Notes: generated from the sequence alone by a model not told the origin. 64,000 bases of DNA from Lucinisca nassula (GCA_963580285.1 OY757026.1:45997431-46061430), one strand, 5' to 3'; shown: positions 32,158 to 44,235, counted from the stretch's first letter. Made by a program: numbers and translations.

Positions 32158-34050
32158 TTTAGCTCACTAGAGTCGAAGGCTCCGGAGGGCCTTATAGGAT
32201 AGGCAGTTGTCCGTCGTCTGCGTCTGCGTCGTCTGCGTCTGTCAACACTTTCAAACAACATCTCCCATCTCCTCTGAAACCACTGGGCCGATTGGACCCA
32301 AATTTTATCTGTAGCATCCTTAGGCTAGGGGATTGAAAGTTTATGTTTTTTATGAAAATCGGCTCATTAGTTTGGTTGCTATGGCAACTTAGAGTTTCCA
32401 TAAACTTATAATGGGGAAAATTACAAAAAGGCATTTACTGCCAAGCCTCTGCAGATATTTTGGCAAAACTTTGATAGAAATGTTATAGCGTAGCTTTATA
32501 CCTTTGACTCGTGATCGTATAGTGTTTCCTTAATTATAAAATATAACTAAAGTCATATTTCAGTTTTAACAGCTTTATTAGGCAGGCACCTCATACGAGT
32601 GGACAACTTTTTAAACCAGACTAACGGGATGCAAGCTGATCAAGTAGACATCTGAAGTCTTGGCCAGAAACCCCAGTATTTATAATCACTACAAAAATCT
32701 AACGCAATATCCCTCTCTCATTACATCATGCTTATTATCACAACTCTTGCCAAAATCTCTTCTAACTATAAGCTATCTGTCATGATTTTGATGACTGCAC
32801 TTATAATATGATCTTTAAAATGCAGTTTCATCAGGTTTTTGAAAGTACTTCACATTAACACCTGCTTAAATAACCTTTAAAAGGAAATGTCAAAGTCATA
32901 TGATATTACGAAATTAAGCTGGCTCATAATCAAGTTATGATTTGAATGGCTGTCAGGTTACATGTAGATGCAATTTAAGTACATCCTTGCATATTATACA
33001 AAGCTATATAATTGATGTTTCAGGGTTTTAAAATGAAGCTGTTTCATAGTAAGAATTGAAGCTTAATATTTTCATAATAGTACTGAGACAGAAGCTTACC
33101 GTCTTTACAACACTCATTCAGTCATATCATCACTCTTACACACCTTCATACGCATGATAACATGCCTATGCAAAAAATCATGTGCATAACATGACTATGT
33201 TATAATGTTCTTGAGGCAATCTACTTTCTGCCATATGATTTTAAGCCTACTGCTCATTACGTCGGTTGCCATGGCGACCAAAATGCAAAAAATAACCATA
33301 CTTAAAAAATCATCTCCTCAGAAACCGTAAGCTCTAGGAGGTGGAGACTTTATGAAAATATTCACCATATTTTCCTTAACAGTTTATATGTTTTTTTATG
33401 AAATTCGGCTCTTTAGTGTGGTTGCTATGGCAACTTAGATTTTCCATAGACTTATAATAGGGAAAATTAAAAAAATGGCATTAACTGCCAAACCTTTGCA
33501 GATATTTTGACACAACTTTCATAGAAATGTTCCTTAAGCAATCTACCATCTGCCATATGATTTTAGGCCTTTTGCTCATTTTTACTGGTTGCTATGGAAA
33601 AATCTAACATGAAAAAATATAAGAAAAAAACTTAATAATCATCTCCTCAGACACTATACGCTCTTTGAGGCTGAGGGTTTATGGAAATATTCAAAATATT
33701 TGCCTTTACAGGTTTTATGTTTTAGCTCACCAGAGCCGAAGGCTCCGGGGGAGCTTATAGGATAGGCAGTTGTCCGTCGTCGTCGTATGTCAACACTTTT
33801 AAACATCTTCTCCTCTGAAGCCACTGGGCCGATTGAGCCCAAATTTTATCTGTAGCATCCTTGGGCTAGGGGATTGAAAGTTTGTGTTTTTATGAAAATC
33901 GGCTGTTTAGTTTGGTTGCTATGCCAACTTAGAGTTTCCATAGATTTATATAGGGAAAATTGAAAAATGGCATTTACTGCCAAGTCATTGGAGATATTTT
34001 GAAAAAAACTTTTATAGAAATGTTTCTTAAGTAAACTTCTCTCAGCCATG
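32158..34050. repeat. Y repeats (two long diverged units)
   Basis: Units start near 32158 and 33724 with 'agctcac.agagtcgaagg' and 'ataggataggcagttgtccg'. They continue 'ctgggccgattg.acccaaa' and 'tggttgctatggcaactta', with internal sub-repeats of 'gcatttactgccaa..ct' near 32430, 33476 and 33970. Confidence 0.7.
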
Positions 34051-35495
34051 TGCTTTTATGCCAACCTGAGGGTCCCCCCCCCCCCCAGGATATGCCGGGG
34101 CCATGCCCCCCACCACTTAAAAAAGGTCATATATCTCAGAAACCATTCAGATTGCGACACCTAAACCATATATATTCTTGTTCCTATTGATAAGATGCAT
34201 TCAGTGGCACCAACCTGGGGGTCCTCCGGGATGCGCCGAGGCCATGCCCCACCCCTCCACTTCAAAATAGGCCCAATATCTCGGAAACCATTCAGATCCC
34301 CAGCCCTGAACCATATATACACTTGTTCCTTATGATAAGACCCATTCAGTGACATCAACCTGGGGGTCCCCCGGGATGCGCCGGGGCCATGTCCCACCCC
34401 CTCCATTTCCTAAAAGGCCCAATATCTCGGAAACCTTACAGATCCCCACCCCTAAACCATATATATTCTTGCTCCTTATGATGAGACACATTCATTGACA
34501 CCAAATCGGGGATCTTCCGGGAGCCATGCCCCACCCCTCCACTTCACAAAAGGCCATATATCTCAGAAACTGTTCAGATCCCCACCCCTAAACCATATAC
34601 ATTAAGCGACACCAACCTGTGGGTCCCCAGGGATGTGCTGGGGCCATGCCTCACCTATTCCATTTCATAATATCACAATATCTCGGAAACCCTACAAATC
34701 CCCATCGCTAAACCAATAAAACCATATATATTCTTGTTCCTTATGATCAGACACATTCATTGACACCAACCTGGGGGTCTCCCGGGGCCTTGCCCCACCC
34801 CTGCACTTCACAAAAGGCCTTATATCTCAGAAACTGTTCAGAGTCCCACCCTTAAACCATATATATTCTTTTTCCTTATGATAAGACGCATTCAGTGACA
34901 CCAGCTTGTGAGTCCCCGGGGCATGCCCCACCGCTTGACTTCATTAAAAGCCATATATCTCAGAAATCATTTAGATTCCCACCCCTAAACCATATATATT
35001 CTTGTTCCTTATGACAAGACTCGTTCAGTCACACCATCTTGGGGATCTCTTTGTGCTGAGGCAATGTACCCCGCCCTTCCAATTCATAAAAGGCCATATA
35101 TTTCAGAAACCATTCAAATCCCCACCCCATAATCATGTATGTTCATGTTCCTTATTATTAGCACACCTACTGTAGGGGTGTCCGCAGGGGCCAAATCTCT
35201 CCTTTCCACTTCATAAAAGGGCCTCATATCTCGGGAACCGTTCAGATTCCCACCCCTAAACCATATATATACTTGGTCCTCATGATACGACATGTTTAGG
35301 GACAACAATCTTTTACTTTCCTGGGATCGACGGGGCTTACTCCAACTCCTCCACTGTTTAAGAGGCCTTATATCTAACCATATATATTCTTGTTCCTTGT
35401 GATAAGACAGATTTAGTGATACCAACCAGGGCTCCATTGAGTCCATGCCCCACCCCCTCTACTTCATAAAAGACCTAATGTTTCATATACTGATG
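34051..35495. repeat. ~115-145 bp tandem array Z, about ten units
   Basis: 'cctaaaccatatatattct' or variants recurs at about 34166, 34311, 34457, 34593, 34722, 34857, 34990, 35133, 35261 and 35378, spacing 117-146 bp. Units share 'ctcagaaaccattcagat' and 'cgccggggccatgcccc'. The right side is broken by a SINE and resumes at 35661-35815. Confidence 0.85.
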
Positions 35496-35660
35496 GAAGC
35501 CTCCGTGGTGTAGTGGTTACGCTACTCGACTTGTAAACCAGGGGTCGCAGGATCGATCCCGGGCTTCTCCAGACTTTCGGATGAGTCTTTAAACCGAGGT
35601 CCCGTCTCCGTATGACCTTAGCTGTTGCTGGGACGTAAAACTCAAAAACTCACTCACTCG
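35496..35660 (+). repeat. tRNA-Thr-derived SINE, copy 1
   Basis: Head 'gaagcctccgtggtgtagtg', anticodon loop 'cttgtaa' (TGT, threonine), B box 'gatcgatcccgg', 3' acceptor strand 'gggcttctcca'. It is followed by a ~90 bp body ('ccgaggtcccgtctccgta') and an 'actcactcactc' tail. It interrupts Z-type sequence. Same length as the copy at 42058. Confidence 0.85.
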
Positions 35661-35829
35661 AATCATATATTGAGTCCACATGGGTGCTCATTTGGATATG
35701 GGGGTTCATTTGGCAGATTAAAATGATATCATATTAAAATACATGGCTGCAATTGGGCAGTGCCCAATTGAGCTCTGGTGAGCATACTGGCCCATGGGCC
35801 TCTTGTTTATTTATGAACTGTCCCCAGGG
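35661..35829. repeat. End of Z/Y-type repeat
   Basis: Contains the palindrome 'caattgggcagtgcccaatt' and ends 'ggcccatgggcctcttg', the common terminus of this repeat style. Confidence 0.5.
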
Positions 35830-37515
35830 GGCAGTTTCCTCAATTTCCGAAAGCATTTGCGACGTATTTTCATCTTAGAAAGGTCGTACGGAAGTTCTTA
35901 CGATAAAAATCCTGTTTCATCAAATGCTCGAGATCTGCGATGTTTGCACATTTTGTCGTATTTCTGAGATGAATATTTGGAATTCGCACATTGAAATTTT
36001 CGTCTTCAATATTGGACATGTCACGGCCATAGCTGAAGAAGATAACGCGCGGCATCAGTGAAAGTGTCTTGAGTATTGTGTTAAAGGTATGGTATGTAAC
36101 ATTTCTATTTCGCTTACCTTCTCAGATCACGCCACTTACTTTTGCAAGCCCACGTAATGAAGACCCACGAAACAGACACCTTTGTTATAATCTTTAGTTT
36201 GGGATTGGTGTGGGGATTTCTTAGTTTTTCTAATACAGAGATTGAGGGTACTCGTTAGAAGCGACCTGTTATGGTTGTGCTTACGAGTACTCACAATCTA
36301 TATTTCATGGTGTAACTGTACTAAATATTTCCATAAGAGACAACATATTATATTTTTCCTTATAGTCAAACGTCTGATCCCCGGCTGAAATTAAGTGTGA
36401 GTTCACTTCTTCCTTCCCTATTAAGTATCTCTTTTAATACTTACCAGCCCTTAAGTCTAGGATAGCTCGTTGTTTAAGTCCCATAATACCTGAACATTAC
36501 TAACATGCATGTGTTAATTTGCACCTCACTGCTCTCAGGTTTTGGATTGTGAACGTTGAAGGTGTAGTCATCTTCAACACATATTGAGCTGTTTAGCTTT
36601 ATGTTGAAAATGTATTTATATATATTTTCAGGTTAGTGCTGTTTTATTCTATATAGGTTAAGATATTGGCGATTTTGTCAATGTGTGATTTTGCTATTTT
36701 GAATAGCTGTATTGTGAATTTGTGACTTACCATGGAAATTGTGAAATCCCAGGGTGTCCATGTAACTGCAAACGTCTAACAATAGTTTAGAATGCAGCAA
36801 TCAGAATTCCTTAAAGTTTAAATAATTCCTTGTGATAAGACAGATTTAGTGATACCAACCATTTATTCATTTAAAGTTTAAATGAAATGTCATTTCATAT
36901 TATATGATATTACATTTCATATATTCTTCACTGCACATATTGAGCTGTTTAGCTTTATGTTGAATTCAGAGGATTTAAATAAACCTTGTTTATAGCCTTC
37001 TCCATGCTGTGTTTCTGCTGATCTTCAGCGAGAACCCGGTTGCAGTTCTATTGCATAACCTAAAACAGACGCTCGCTTTCGCCCATCGGGGCTTGGAGAA
37101 TTAGAGTGGCCTGCATAGTGCACAGCTAAAATCGACCTAACTTGATTCCAGGCTAACCACTTAGAATGTAAAAGACCTGCCAAAGAAATTGGTGCGAGTG
37201 GGGCCGCTCCTTACACCCTAGCGGTTTCTTTGGTCAGTAGAGTTTAAGGTGTCATTTCATCTCAAGGTCGCGTAAAAGCCCCACAAAATCAGTAGCGGTG
37301 TCTCCAAAATGACCCAAATACATGCACCAACGGTTGACGAAGACTTATGACCTCAATACAAACGAACAGTTCTTCTGAAGATTACCCACAGTATTCGATT
37401 AGACTTTTGATATAAATGAAGACTCAGAGTACCTCAAATCGAAACATAAAACTAGAATTGCCTATACGACACAGATGCCCACGCCCAGGAACCATCCTCA
37501 CCAAGAAGAAAAAAT
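35830..37515 (+). repeat. Macro-repeat copy 2, segments A-D
   Basis: A (35850-36125), B (36130-36325), a ~730 bp insertion (36330-37060), V (37072-37350) and D (37355-37510, ending 'aggaaccatcctcacc'). It continues at 39275 after a block of PLE tails. Confidence 0.7.
36330..37060. repeat. Insertion in macro-repeat copy 2 with internal direct repeats
   Basis: Absent from copies 1 and 3. 'cacatattgagctgtttagc' occurs at about 36578 and 36936. 'tgtgataagacagattta' at 36831 repeats the last unit of array Z (35397). The mixture suggests template switching or copying from nearby DNA. No ORF. Confidence 0.5.
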
Positions 37516-37785
37516 GTTGAAAAAAAAACAGCACAAACGAAATAAACAAACAACGACGACAGCAGCTTGAATGCTTACTGAGACTTATAGAGAATCTAAT
37601 TTTATGTAATGTTGGTTGGTGCCTAATGCTCTGTCTCTGGTCGGACCCATCGGAGTCTGACTTTTGGTTTTCTTTTGCTCCAGCATTTCAGTGGTTTCTT
37701 GCTGTCGAATCCTTACCGTTGTTTTATCTCAGTCTGTGGTTGTTTGATTTTTGCGTTCACGGAGATGCTGTACACTGATGAGTTA

Positions 37786-37892
37786 CCCTGCTAGCATTCT
37801 ACATAAATCTACAGCGGGCCGTTAGCGGCCCGTCAGCTACCCTGACGGGCCGCTAACGGCCCGCTGTAGATTTATGTAGAATGCTTACTGGG
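37786..37892. mobile_element. 107 bp hairpin MITE with TA target duplication
   Basis: Perfect 43 bp inverted arms ('agcattctacataaatct' to 'gcggcccgtca' and complement) around a 7 nt loop, with ends 'ccctgct' and 'actggg'. Flanking TA at 37784-37785 and 37893-37894. Other PLE tails read 'gatgagttaggaggcc' uninterrupted, proving the insertion. TA duplication fits a Tc1/mariner-mobilised MITE. The perfect arms suggest a young insertion. Confidence 0.9.
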
Positions 37893-37983
37893 TAGGAGGC
37901 CTTCATGCGGACTAAACAAATTTTTTGTCTGAATCGCGACGGAAGTAAGGGCGAGGATTGTGGCCACGTAAAATCGATTTAAG

Positions 37984-38014
<31 letters not shown>

Positions 38015-38598
38015 AGTGGAAATCTTCCACTGACCGTTCCAAGGCGGCTCTTCTGTGGCGATTTATTTATGTTGTTGTTTGTTACTTACTGTGTGTATCA
38101 CTTGCGTCTTTTAATTTTGGATGGCCATATGGCCATTTTGTGGGAAAGTAACTGTCCTTATGGCCTTGCTTTGTTTAGGTTTCCATTATGGTCTGGTCGC
38201 TTAATGTTTGTATTTCTTTCCCTTTGGTGTCTTTTATGGGTGGAGTAAGTTAATTGTATCAATTCCTGATCTTTGTTTTACTTCTACTTTTTATAGAGAA
38301 TCTAATTTTATGTAATGTTGGTTGGTGGCTAATGCTCTGTCTCTGGTCGGACCCATCGGAGTCTGACTTTTGGTTTTCTTTTGCTCCAGCATTTCAGTGG
38401 TTTCTTGCTTTCGAATCATTACCGCTGTTTTATCTCAGTCTGTGGTTGTTTGATTTTTTAGTTCACGGAGATGTTGCACACTGATGAGTTAGGAGGCCTT
38501 CATGCGGACAAAACAAATTATTTGTCTAAATCGCGACGGAAGAAAGGGCGAGGAATGTGGCCATCTAAAATCGATTTAACCCCCAGTGGAAATAGTTT

Positions 38599-39010
38599 TC
38601 TTGCACACCAGACAAGGAAATCCGTGATTTTACCCTGGGATAGAAATTTATGTTCTGACCCTGGTGTTCCAACCCAGAATCGAATATTTCCGCGTGTTTG
38701 ATAAATGTACTGGTTGAATACGACCTCGTATGCGCCGTCGTGACGTCATGCACGTTACGTGACGTCACTAAACATTCCTGTGGTGTCATCACAATATGGC
38801 GGACGTCGGTTACCGAAGTGACTGTAGCATTACAATCCGACCTAAGAAATGGAAGGTGTGTAAGAAAAAGAATCCTATATGGGTGTGAGGGGCCAATAGA
38901 AAAATCCGTCCCTCGGGATCACTGTCCGGCATCAATCGGCAAGCCTCGTGATGCCGGACAGTGACCCTTGGGACGGATTTTTCAATCCACCCCTCACGCC
39001 CATATAGGAT
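38599..39010 (-). mobile_element. Hairpin element P, copy 2, inserted in a PLE tail
   Basis: Reverse of 21945-22345. The hairpin 'ctatatgggtgtgagggg' with complement 'cccctcacgcccatatag' encloses 'gtgatgccggacagtgac'. PLE-tail sequence stops in 'cccagtggaaata' and resumes 'tatcactgaccgttcc', so the element is inserted at that point. Confidence 0.75.
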
Positions 39011-39274
39011 TCTTATATCACTGACCGTTCCAAGGCGGTTTTTCTGTCCCGCTTTATGTTTGATATGGTTTGTCTTTGAGTGTGCGTGTCGCATATATTA
39101 TTTTGTTTTTGGATAGCCAATTGGCAATTTTGTGGGAAAGTGACTGTCCTTTTGGCTTTTAGCTGTTGATGCTTCTATTAGGGTCTAGTTGTTTCATGTT
39201 TGCGTTTCTTTCCCTTTGGTGTCTCTGATTGGAGTTGTAGGTTAATTGTATTCGATTCTTGATCATTGCCTTCA

Positions 39275-40376
39275 CTACATGACAGACGAAAAACCAATGA
39301 ATAAATATTTGCTACAGACCATTGCCGACAACAAATCGGAGCTAAAAACTTACATACGTTAAATACGATAACTTACAGTTACTATATCACGTAACGTTAT
39401 ATGCGGCGTCCTTATTAAAACGTCATGCATTGATGTTTTGTGTTAAAATCGTACATAAAAAATGTTTTAAGTTTATACGATAAAAATGAATCTTGTATTC
39501 ATGCTTTTGAATTACTGAATTAATTATGTTGAGCGAGAAAAGGTAATAAAATGCTCAGCGAAGTCTCACATATTATCCCCTTTCCTTAACCTATATTAAA
39601 AACTCAAGAAGACAAAAGGTTCATTATAACAACGTTAAATAAACGCTAATCTGACGTCACGACATAAAAAAAACATACCAACTCGCCAGTGGTAAAGTGG
39701 GAAGGGGATCAAATAATTAATATCTGTATCTTACGATAATGAAATGGAAACATAAGTTTGAAACAACATAGAATTAGCGTTGATTCAATGTTGTTTGTAC
39801 TGGATATACATCTTGTTTCACTGGAACAATATTTTTTCATACGTGTTATCTACTTTACACGGCTATTTCCAGACGGCATGTGATCACGCATATGACAATT
39901 AATGGCCCTGTTTGAGCGCATATTCAAAATTAAGACTTATTTTAGAGAAACACAAATTTAGCTCGTACGAACACTTTGCGATGTTTAATGAAGCTTACGT
40001 ACGCAGTTCTTTAAAACTGCGAACAAACACTTTAAGATTTATCGTAGGATGTTTATTCATGAAACTAGCATCAGGGGCCACTTTAATCAAAGCATTTGTG
40101 ACGTTTTTTCGTCTTAGAAAAATCGTACGAAATTCTAACGACAAAAATCCTTTTCATCAAATGCTCTAGATATGCGATTTCCGCACATTTTGTCGTGTCT
40201 CTGGGATGAATATTTAGACATCGCACATGGAAATGTTCGTCCAAAGTCACGACCATAACTGCGAAGATAACGCGCGGTATAGGTTAAAGAAACAAATCTC
40301 TTGAGTAAGGTTGTTAAAAGTATGGTGCATAACATGTCATTACGCTTACCTTCTCAGATCTCGTCCATTACTTATA
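39275..40376 (+). repeat. Macro-repeat copy 2 (E-G) joined to copy 3 (A)
   Basis: E and F (39275-39765), G (39775-40055), then directly A (40060-40376). The G-A junction shows that the macro-repeat is tandem and not dispersed. Confidence 0.7.
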
Positions 40377-40900
40377 CAAAAAAAGAAGTGGAGACAATGA
40401 TCAGGAATCGATACAATCAACCCATAGCTCTCATCAGAGACACCAAAGGGAAAGACACACAAACATGAAACAACAGGCCCTAATGGAAACACCAACAGCG
40501 GAAAGCCAAAAGGACAGTTACTTTCGCACAAAATGGCCAATAGGCTAGGCTATCCAAAATAAAATAAAACAAGCGGCACAAACACCCAAAGGCAAACCAT
40601 ATCAAAAATAAACCGCGACAGAAGAACCGCCTTGGAACGGTCAGCGGAAACAAAATCCATGGGGGGGGGGGGGCTTAAATCGATTTTACGTGGCCACAAT
40701 CCTCGCCCTTACTTCCGTCGCGATTTAGACAATTATTTTGTTCAGTACGCATGAAGGCCTAACTCCTCAGTGCAACATCTCCATGAACACAAATAATCAA
40801 ACAATCACAGAGATGAAACAACGGTGAGGACTCGACAGCAGGAAACCACTGCAATGCTGGAGCAAAAGAAAACCAACAGTTACACTCCGACAAGCCTGAC
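40377..40900 (-). repeat. PLE 3' tail inserted in macro-repeat copy 3
   Basis: Standard 3' end 'agtggagacaatgatcagg', then 'gaaccgccttggaacggtc', a short poly-G, and 'acagttacactccgac'. It separates segment A ('cttataca') from segment B. Confidence 0.85.
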
Positions 40901-42057
40901 CCCTTTATTATGATTTGTAGTTTTGGTTTAGGTTGGAAGTTTCTTAGGTTTTTGAAATGGAGATTGAGGACACTCATTAGGAGCGCCTCGTTGTGGTTAC
41001 GCTTACGAATAGCAGCAATCTTTATTTCATGGTGTAACCTAGAATCTACGCTCGCTGTCGCCCACCAGAGCTGAACCCAACAAAACTTGATTACTGGATA
41101 ATCGCTTATAATGTAAAAACCTGCCCAAGAAAAGTGGTGCGAGTGAGACCGCTCCTTAAACCCCAGCAGTTCCTTTGGTCGACAGGGTTTAAGATGTCAT
41201 TTCATGTCAAGGTCGGGTAAAATCCCAACAAAATCGGCAGCAGCGTCTCCAAAATGACATGAATACATGTACCAGTGGTTGAGACTTACAACCTCAATAC
41301 AAACTAATAAAGAGCCGTCGCATTCAGGTATTTTTAACGCTTTTCCAGAATCTGCGATTAGAATTTTGATTGAAATGAAGACTCAGTGTACCTCAAATCG
41401 ACACTTAAAACTATAATTGTCAATACGATACAGATGTCCCACCAAGGGACCATCCTCATCAAGAAATAAAGTATGTTACAAACAAAATACAAAAAGAAGA
41501 AAAAGAAAAAAAGACAGCAATGCTCGCCTGGAAAACTGTTGCTTGAGAACATCGGCGTAGGTGAGGGTAATGCCGTTTTAATCTTGGAAAAAAAGTGTGT
41601 ATCATACCAATTATGAACCAAATCAATAATTAAAATAATGATATTAACTAAGTCTGTGACACTGACCTTGTGGTTTGATTTACGGTCCTTTCAAGATTTC
41701 TTTTATTCAGACGTGGGCAAAAACTAATTGGAGTAGCCGGAAAAACGAAAAACGAATTAATCCTATATATAGGTTTGGAAATGTGGGCTCTTATTAAAAA
41801 CGGTGACGTTATCGAATTTTGAGTCCGTGACCTTGACCTTGAGGTCATAGGCATGGGCGCGAGTATGCTGAAAATTCTGAATCCGTGGCCTTGAGATGAG
41901 GGGCATTGGCGCGGGTATGCTAAATAAAACTTCAGATGTATATCTATCGTCGTACCAAATGTAAACCAAGCCCATAATATGATTTTTAAAAATATGAGCC
42001 CTTAAATAATTTCAACAAGAGGTCAAAGGCAAGGACCAGTGTATTGCTGAATAAAGA

Positions 42058-42219
42058 AGCCTCCGTGGTCGAGTGGTTACGCTACTCGCCTTGTAAACCA
42101 GGGGTCGCAGGTTCGATCCCGGGCTTCTCCAGACTTTCGGATGAGTCTTTAAACCGAGGTCCCGTCTCCGTATGACCTTAGCTGTTGGTGGGACGTAAAA
42201 CTGAAACACTCACTCACTC
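42058..42219 (+). repeat. tRNA-Thr-derived SINE, copy 2, perfect 13 bp target duplication
   Basis: 162 bp, flanked by ATTGCTGAATAAA at 42045-42057 and 42220-42232. Canonical B box 'ggttcgatccc', anticodon loop 'cttgtaa', acceptor ends 'gaagcct' and 'gggcttc', and a (CACT)n-like tail. The intact duplication marks it as younger than its surroundings. Confidence 0.95.
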
Positions 42220-43097
42220 ATTGCTGAATAAACCTTTAAACCTATACCTATCATCACTATGCCATCATTCATGTTCTTGAAAATATGAACTCTTAAGAGT
42301 TAAGGTTCTTCCTGATACAATGCCTTAACCTGAAGTTACAGGATCGCATACATGTACGTTCACCCCTAACGGAAGGACGTACGCACATGTGCGTACGCTC
42401 GTATGTACAAAAACCTCAGACATCATGCCGATGGCGGGGAATGGGGGAATCATAGTCTTGCGAACTATCATTTCATCTATGTAAGTGTATAATTTTGCAG
42501 GCGATTGTATAATTGTGTATTCATGTATGTAGCTATAGATTTTTGTTTCTTCAAGTCAGGTTCTTTGTAATTTAAAATCCGTCATGCTGTAGTATTTATG
42601 TTGTGAATGAACTGAATTTATTTTTCATTGAAAACAAAATCCGCCGGTGACAGATGAAAATCAATGAATAAATATTTGCTACAGAGCACTGCAAACAACT
42701 AACCGGAGCTGAAAACTGAAACTTTAAATACGAACACTTACGAAGGCTACGTCACGTAACGTTATATGCTGCATCCTTATTAAACAACGTTATGTATTGA
42801 CGTTTTGTGTTAAAATCGTGCATAAACTGTATTTAAGGCTCATGCGATAAATTTAATCTTCCATTATGCTCCTGCATTAGTGAATTAAATAAATTGAGCG
42901 AGAAAGCGCAATAAAATGCTCAGCGAAGTCTCGCATGTTATCCCTTTTCCACAACTAATATTATTAACTCAACAATACACGTGTATTCATAGAAGACGCC
43001 CCCCTCACCAGCATTAACTGACAAACGTGCTTGTAAACGGATCAGTATAACAACGTCAAATCAACGCTAGTCTGACGTCACGACGTCCACAAAACAG

Positions 43098-43394
43098 TAT
43101 TGTTTGTTTTGAGGTTTACCGTCCCCGTCAACACAAGAAAAGCTACTTTGGAGACGTTTATTCCAATTTTGTGGGACTTTAACCAGACTCTGAGATGGAA
43201 TGACATCTCAAGCTCTGTCGCCCAATTAAAAACAATAGGGGTTATATGCATGGACGGTCCGATACGCACGACTTTGCCTGAACAATCTTAGATCTTCTAA
43301 GTGGTTTATTAGTACTCGTGTGTAGACTGTTTCAGCTCTGCGTGGAAGCATCATGCAGCCCATCTATTTCTTCAAGCCGAGATGGGCGGGGCCC
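43098..43394 (-). repeat. SINE-like V, perfect 12 bp target duplication
   Basis: Flanked by TCCACAAAACAG at 43086-43097 and 43395-43406. The antisense element starts with a short GTTT tail ('tgtttgttttgaggttta') and ends 'agatgggcggggcc'. It is absent from macro-repeat copies 1 and 2 at this point, hence later than their duplication. Confidence 0.9.
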
Positions 43395-43881
43395 TCCACA
43401 AAACAGATCAACTCGGCAGTGGTAAAGGGGGAACGAGGTTCAGATAATTAATATCTATATTGTACGATAATGAAATGGAAATGCAAGTTTGAAAACTCAT
43501 ATACTGAATATAAATCTAGGTCGACTGGAGGAATAATTTTAAAACATGTTATTTATTTACACGGCTATTTCAAGACGGCACGTGATCATGCATGTGGCAA
43601 TTAGAGGCAATGTTTAAGCGCATATTTAACAGTACGAAACGCAAATTTAGCTTGTACGAACTCTTTGAGATGTGCTGATGAAACTGACGTACGCAGTTGT
43701 TTAAAACGAGCGTACGAACAATTTAAGATTTATTGTATGATGTTTGATGAAACTGGCCCTGGATCCCGTCCGATGTTACACATTTCTTCATCGGTGGCAT
43801 ATGATGGGCGTGCAGACCTGGTTTCGTTTTGTTCTACGCGTTTGAATTCCCAAACCCAGAATTTAACATGTGCATGCGATG

Positions 43882-44235
43882 GTGCTGAAGATCCATAAAA
43901 ATTGGTCAACACTCAATGTATTTCTGGACCTGTTTCTCTTTCAATATATGTACCGAATTACAGCACGGTACTCAACCTTTGACAAAAAGTTTGCTTTTGA
44001 ATCACTAGCTATGTTTGGCGTTCAATATCCTATGAGTGTATGACATGAAAAGGGTGCTGAAGATCTATAAAAATTAGTCAACAGTCAATTAATTTCTGGA
44101 CCTGTTTCTCTTTCAATATAAGTACCGAATTACAGCACGGTACTCAACTTTTGACGAAAAGCTTGCTTTTGAATCACTAGCAATGTTTGACGGTCAATAT
44201 CTTATGAGTGTATGACATGAAAAGGGTGCAATTAT
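43882..44235. repeat. 172 bp tandem duplication
   Basis: 'gtgctgaagatc.ataaaaa' starts at 43882 and 44054; both units run to 'gtgtatgacatgaaaagg' with few differences. Confidence 0.85.

Larger units (their letters stand above)
37573..39268 (+). repeat. Two PLE tails (pseudo-LTRs) in tandem, with three internal insertions
   Basis: First unit 37573-38290, second 38291-39268; both start near 'tatagagaatctaatttta' and run through 'aatgttggttggtgcctaa' and 'ccgttccaaggcgg'. The first is interrupted by a 107 bp hairpin MITE (37786-37892) and a ~30 nt poly-C (37985-38014). The second is interrupted by element P (38599-39010). The junction at 38290/38291 joins the 3' terminus of one tail to the start of the next, as at 56815/56816. 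Confidence 0.85.
40901..43770 (+). repeat. Macro-repeat copy 3, segments B-G, with insertions
   Basis: B (40905-41035), V (41050-41310), D (41320-41470), unrelated ~770 bp (about 41586-42355, including a SINE), E (42380-42830), F (42880-43086), private V insertion (43098-43394), F end, and G (43490-43745). Confidence 0.7.

Noticed and set aside
37985..38014. Biological meaning of the ~30 nt poly-C
   Set aside because: Other tails have shorter C or G runs at the same place (40662, 56516), so it is slippage at a C-rich site; its exact length is unreliable.
42058..42132. tRNA-Thr gene
   Set aside because: Flanked by a 13 bp target duplication and followed by the same body as the copy at 35496.
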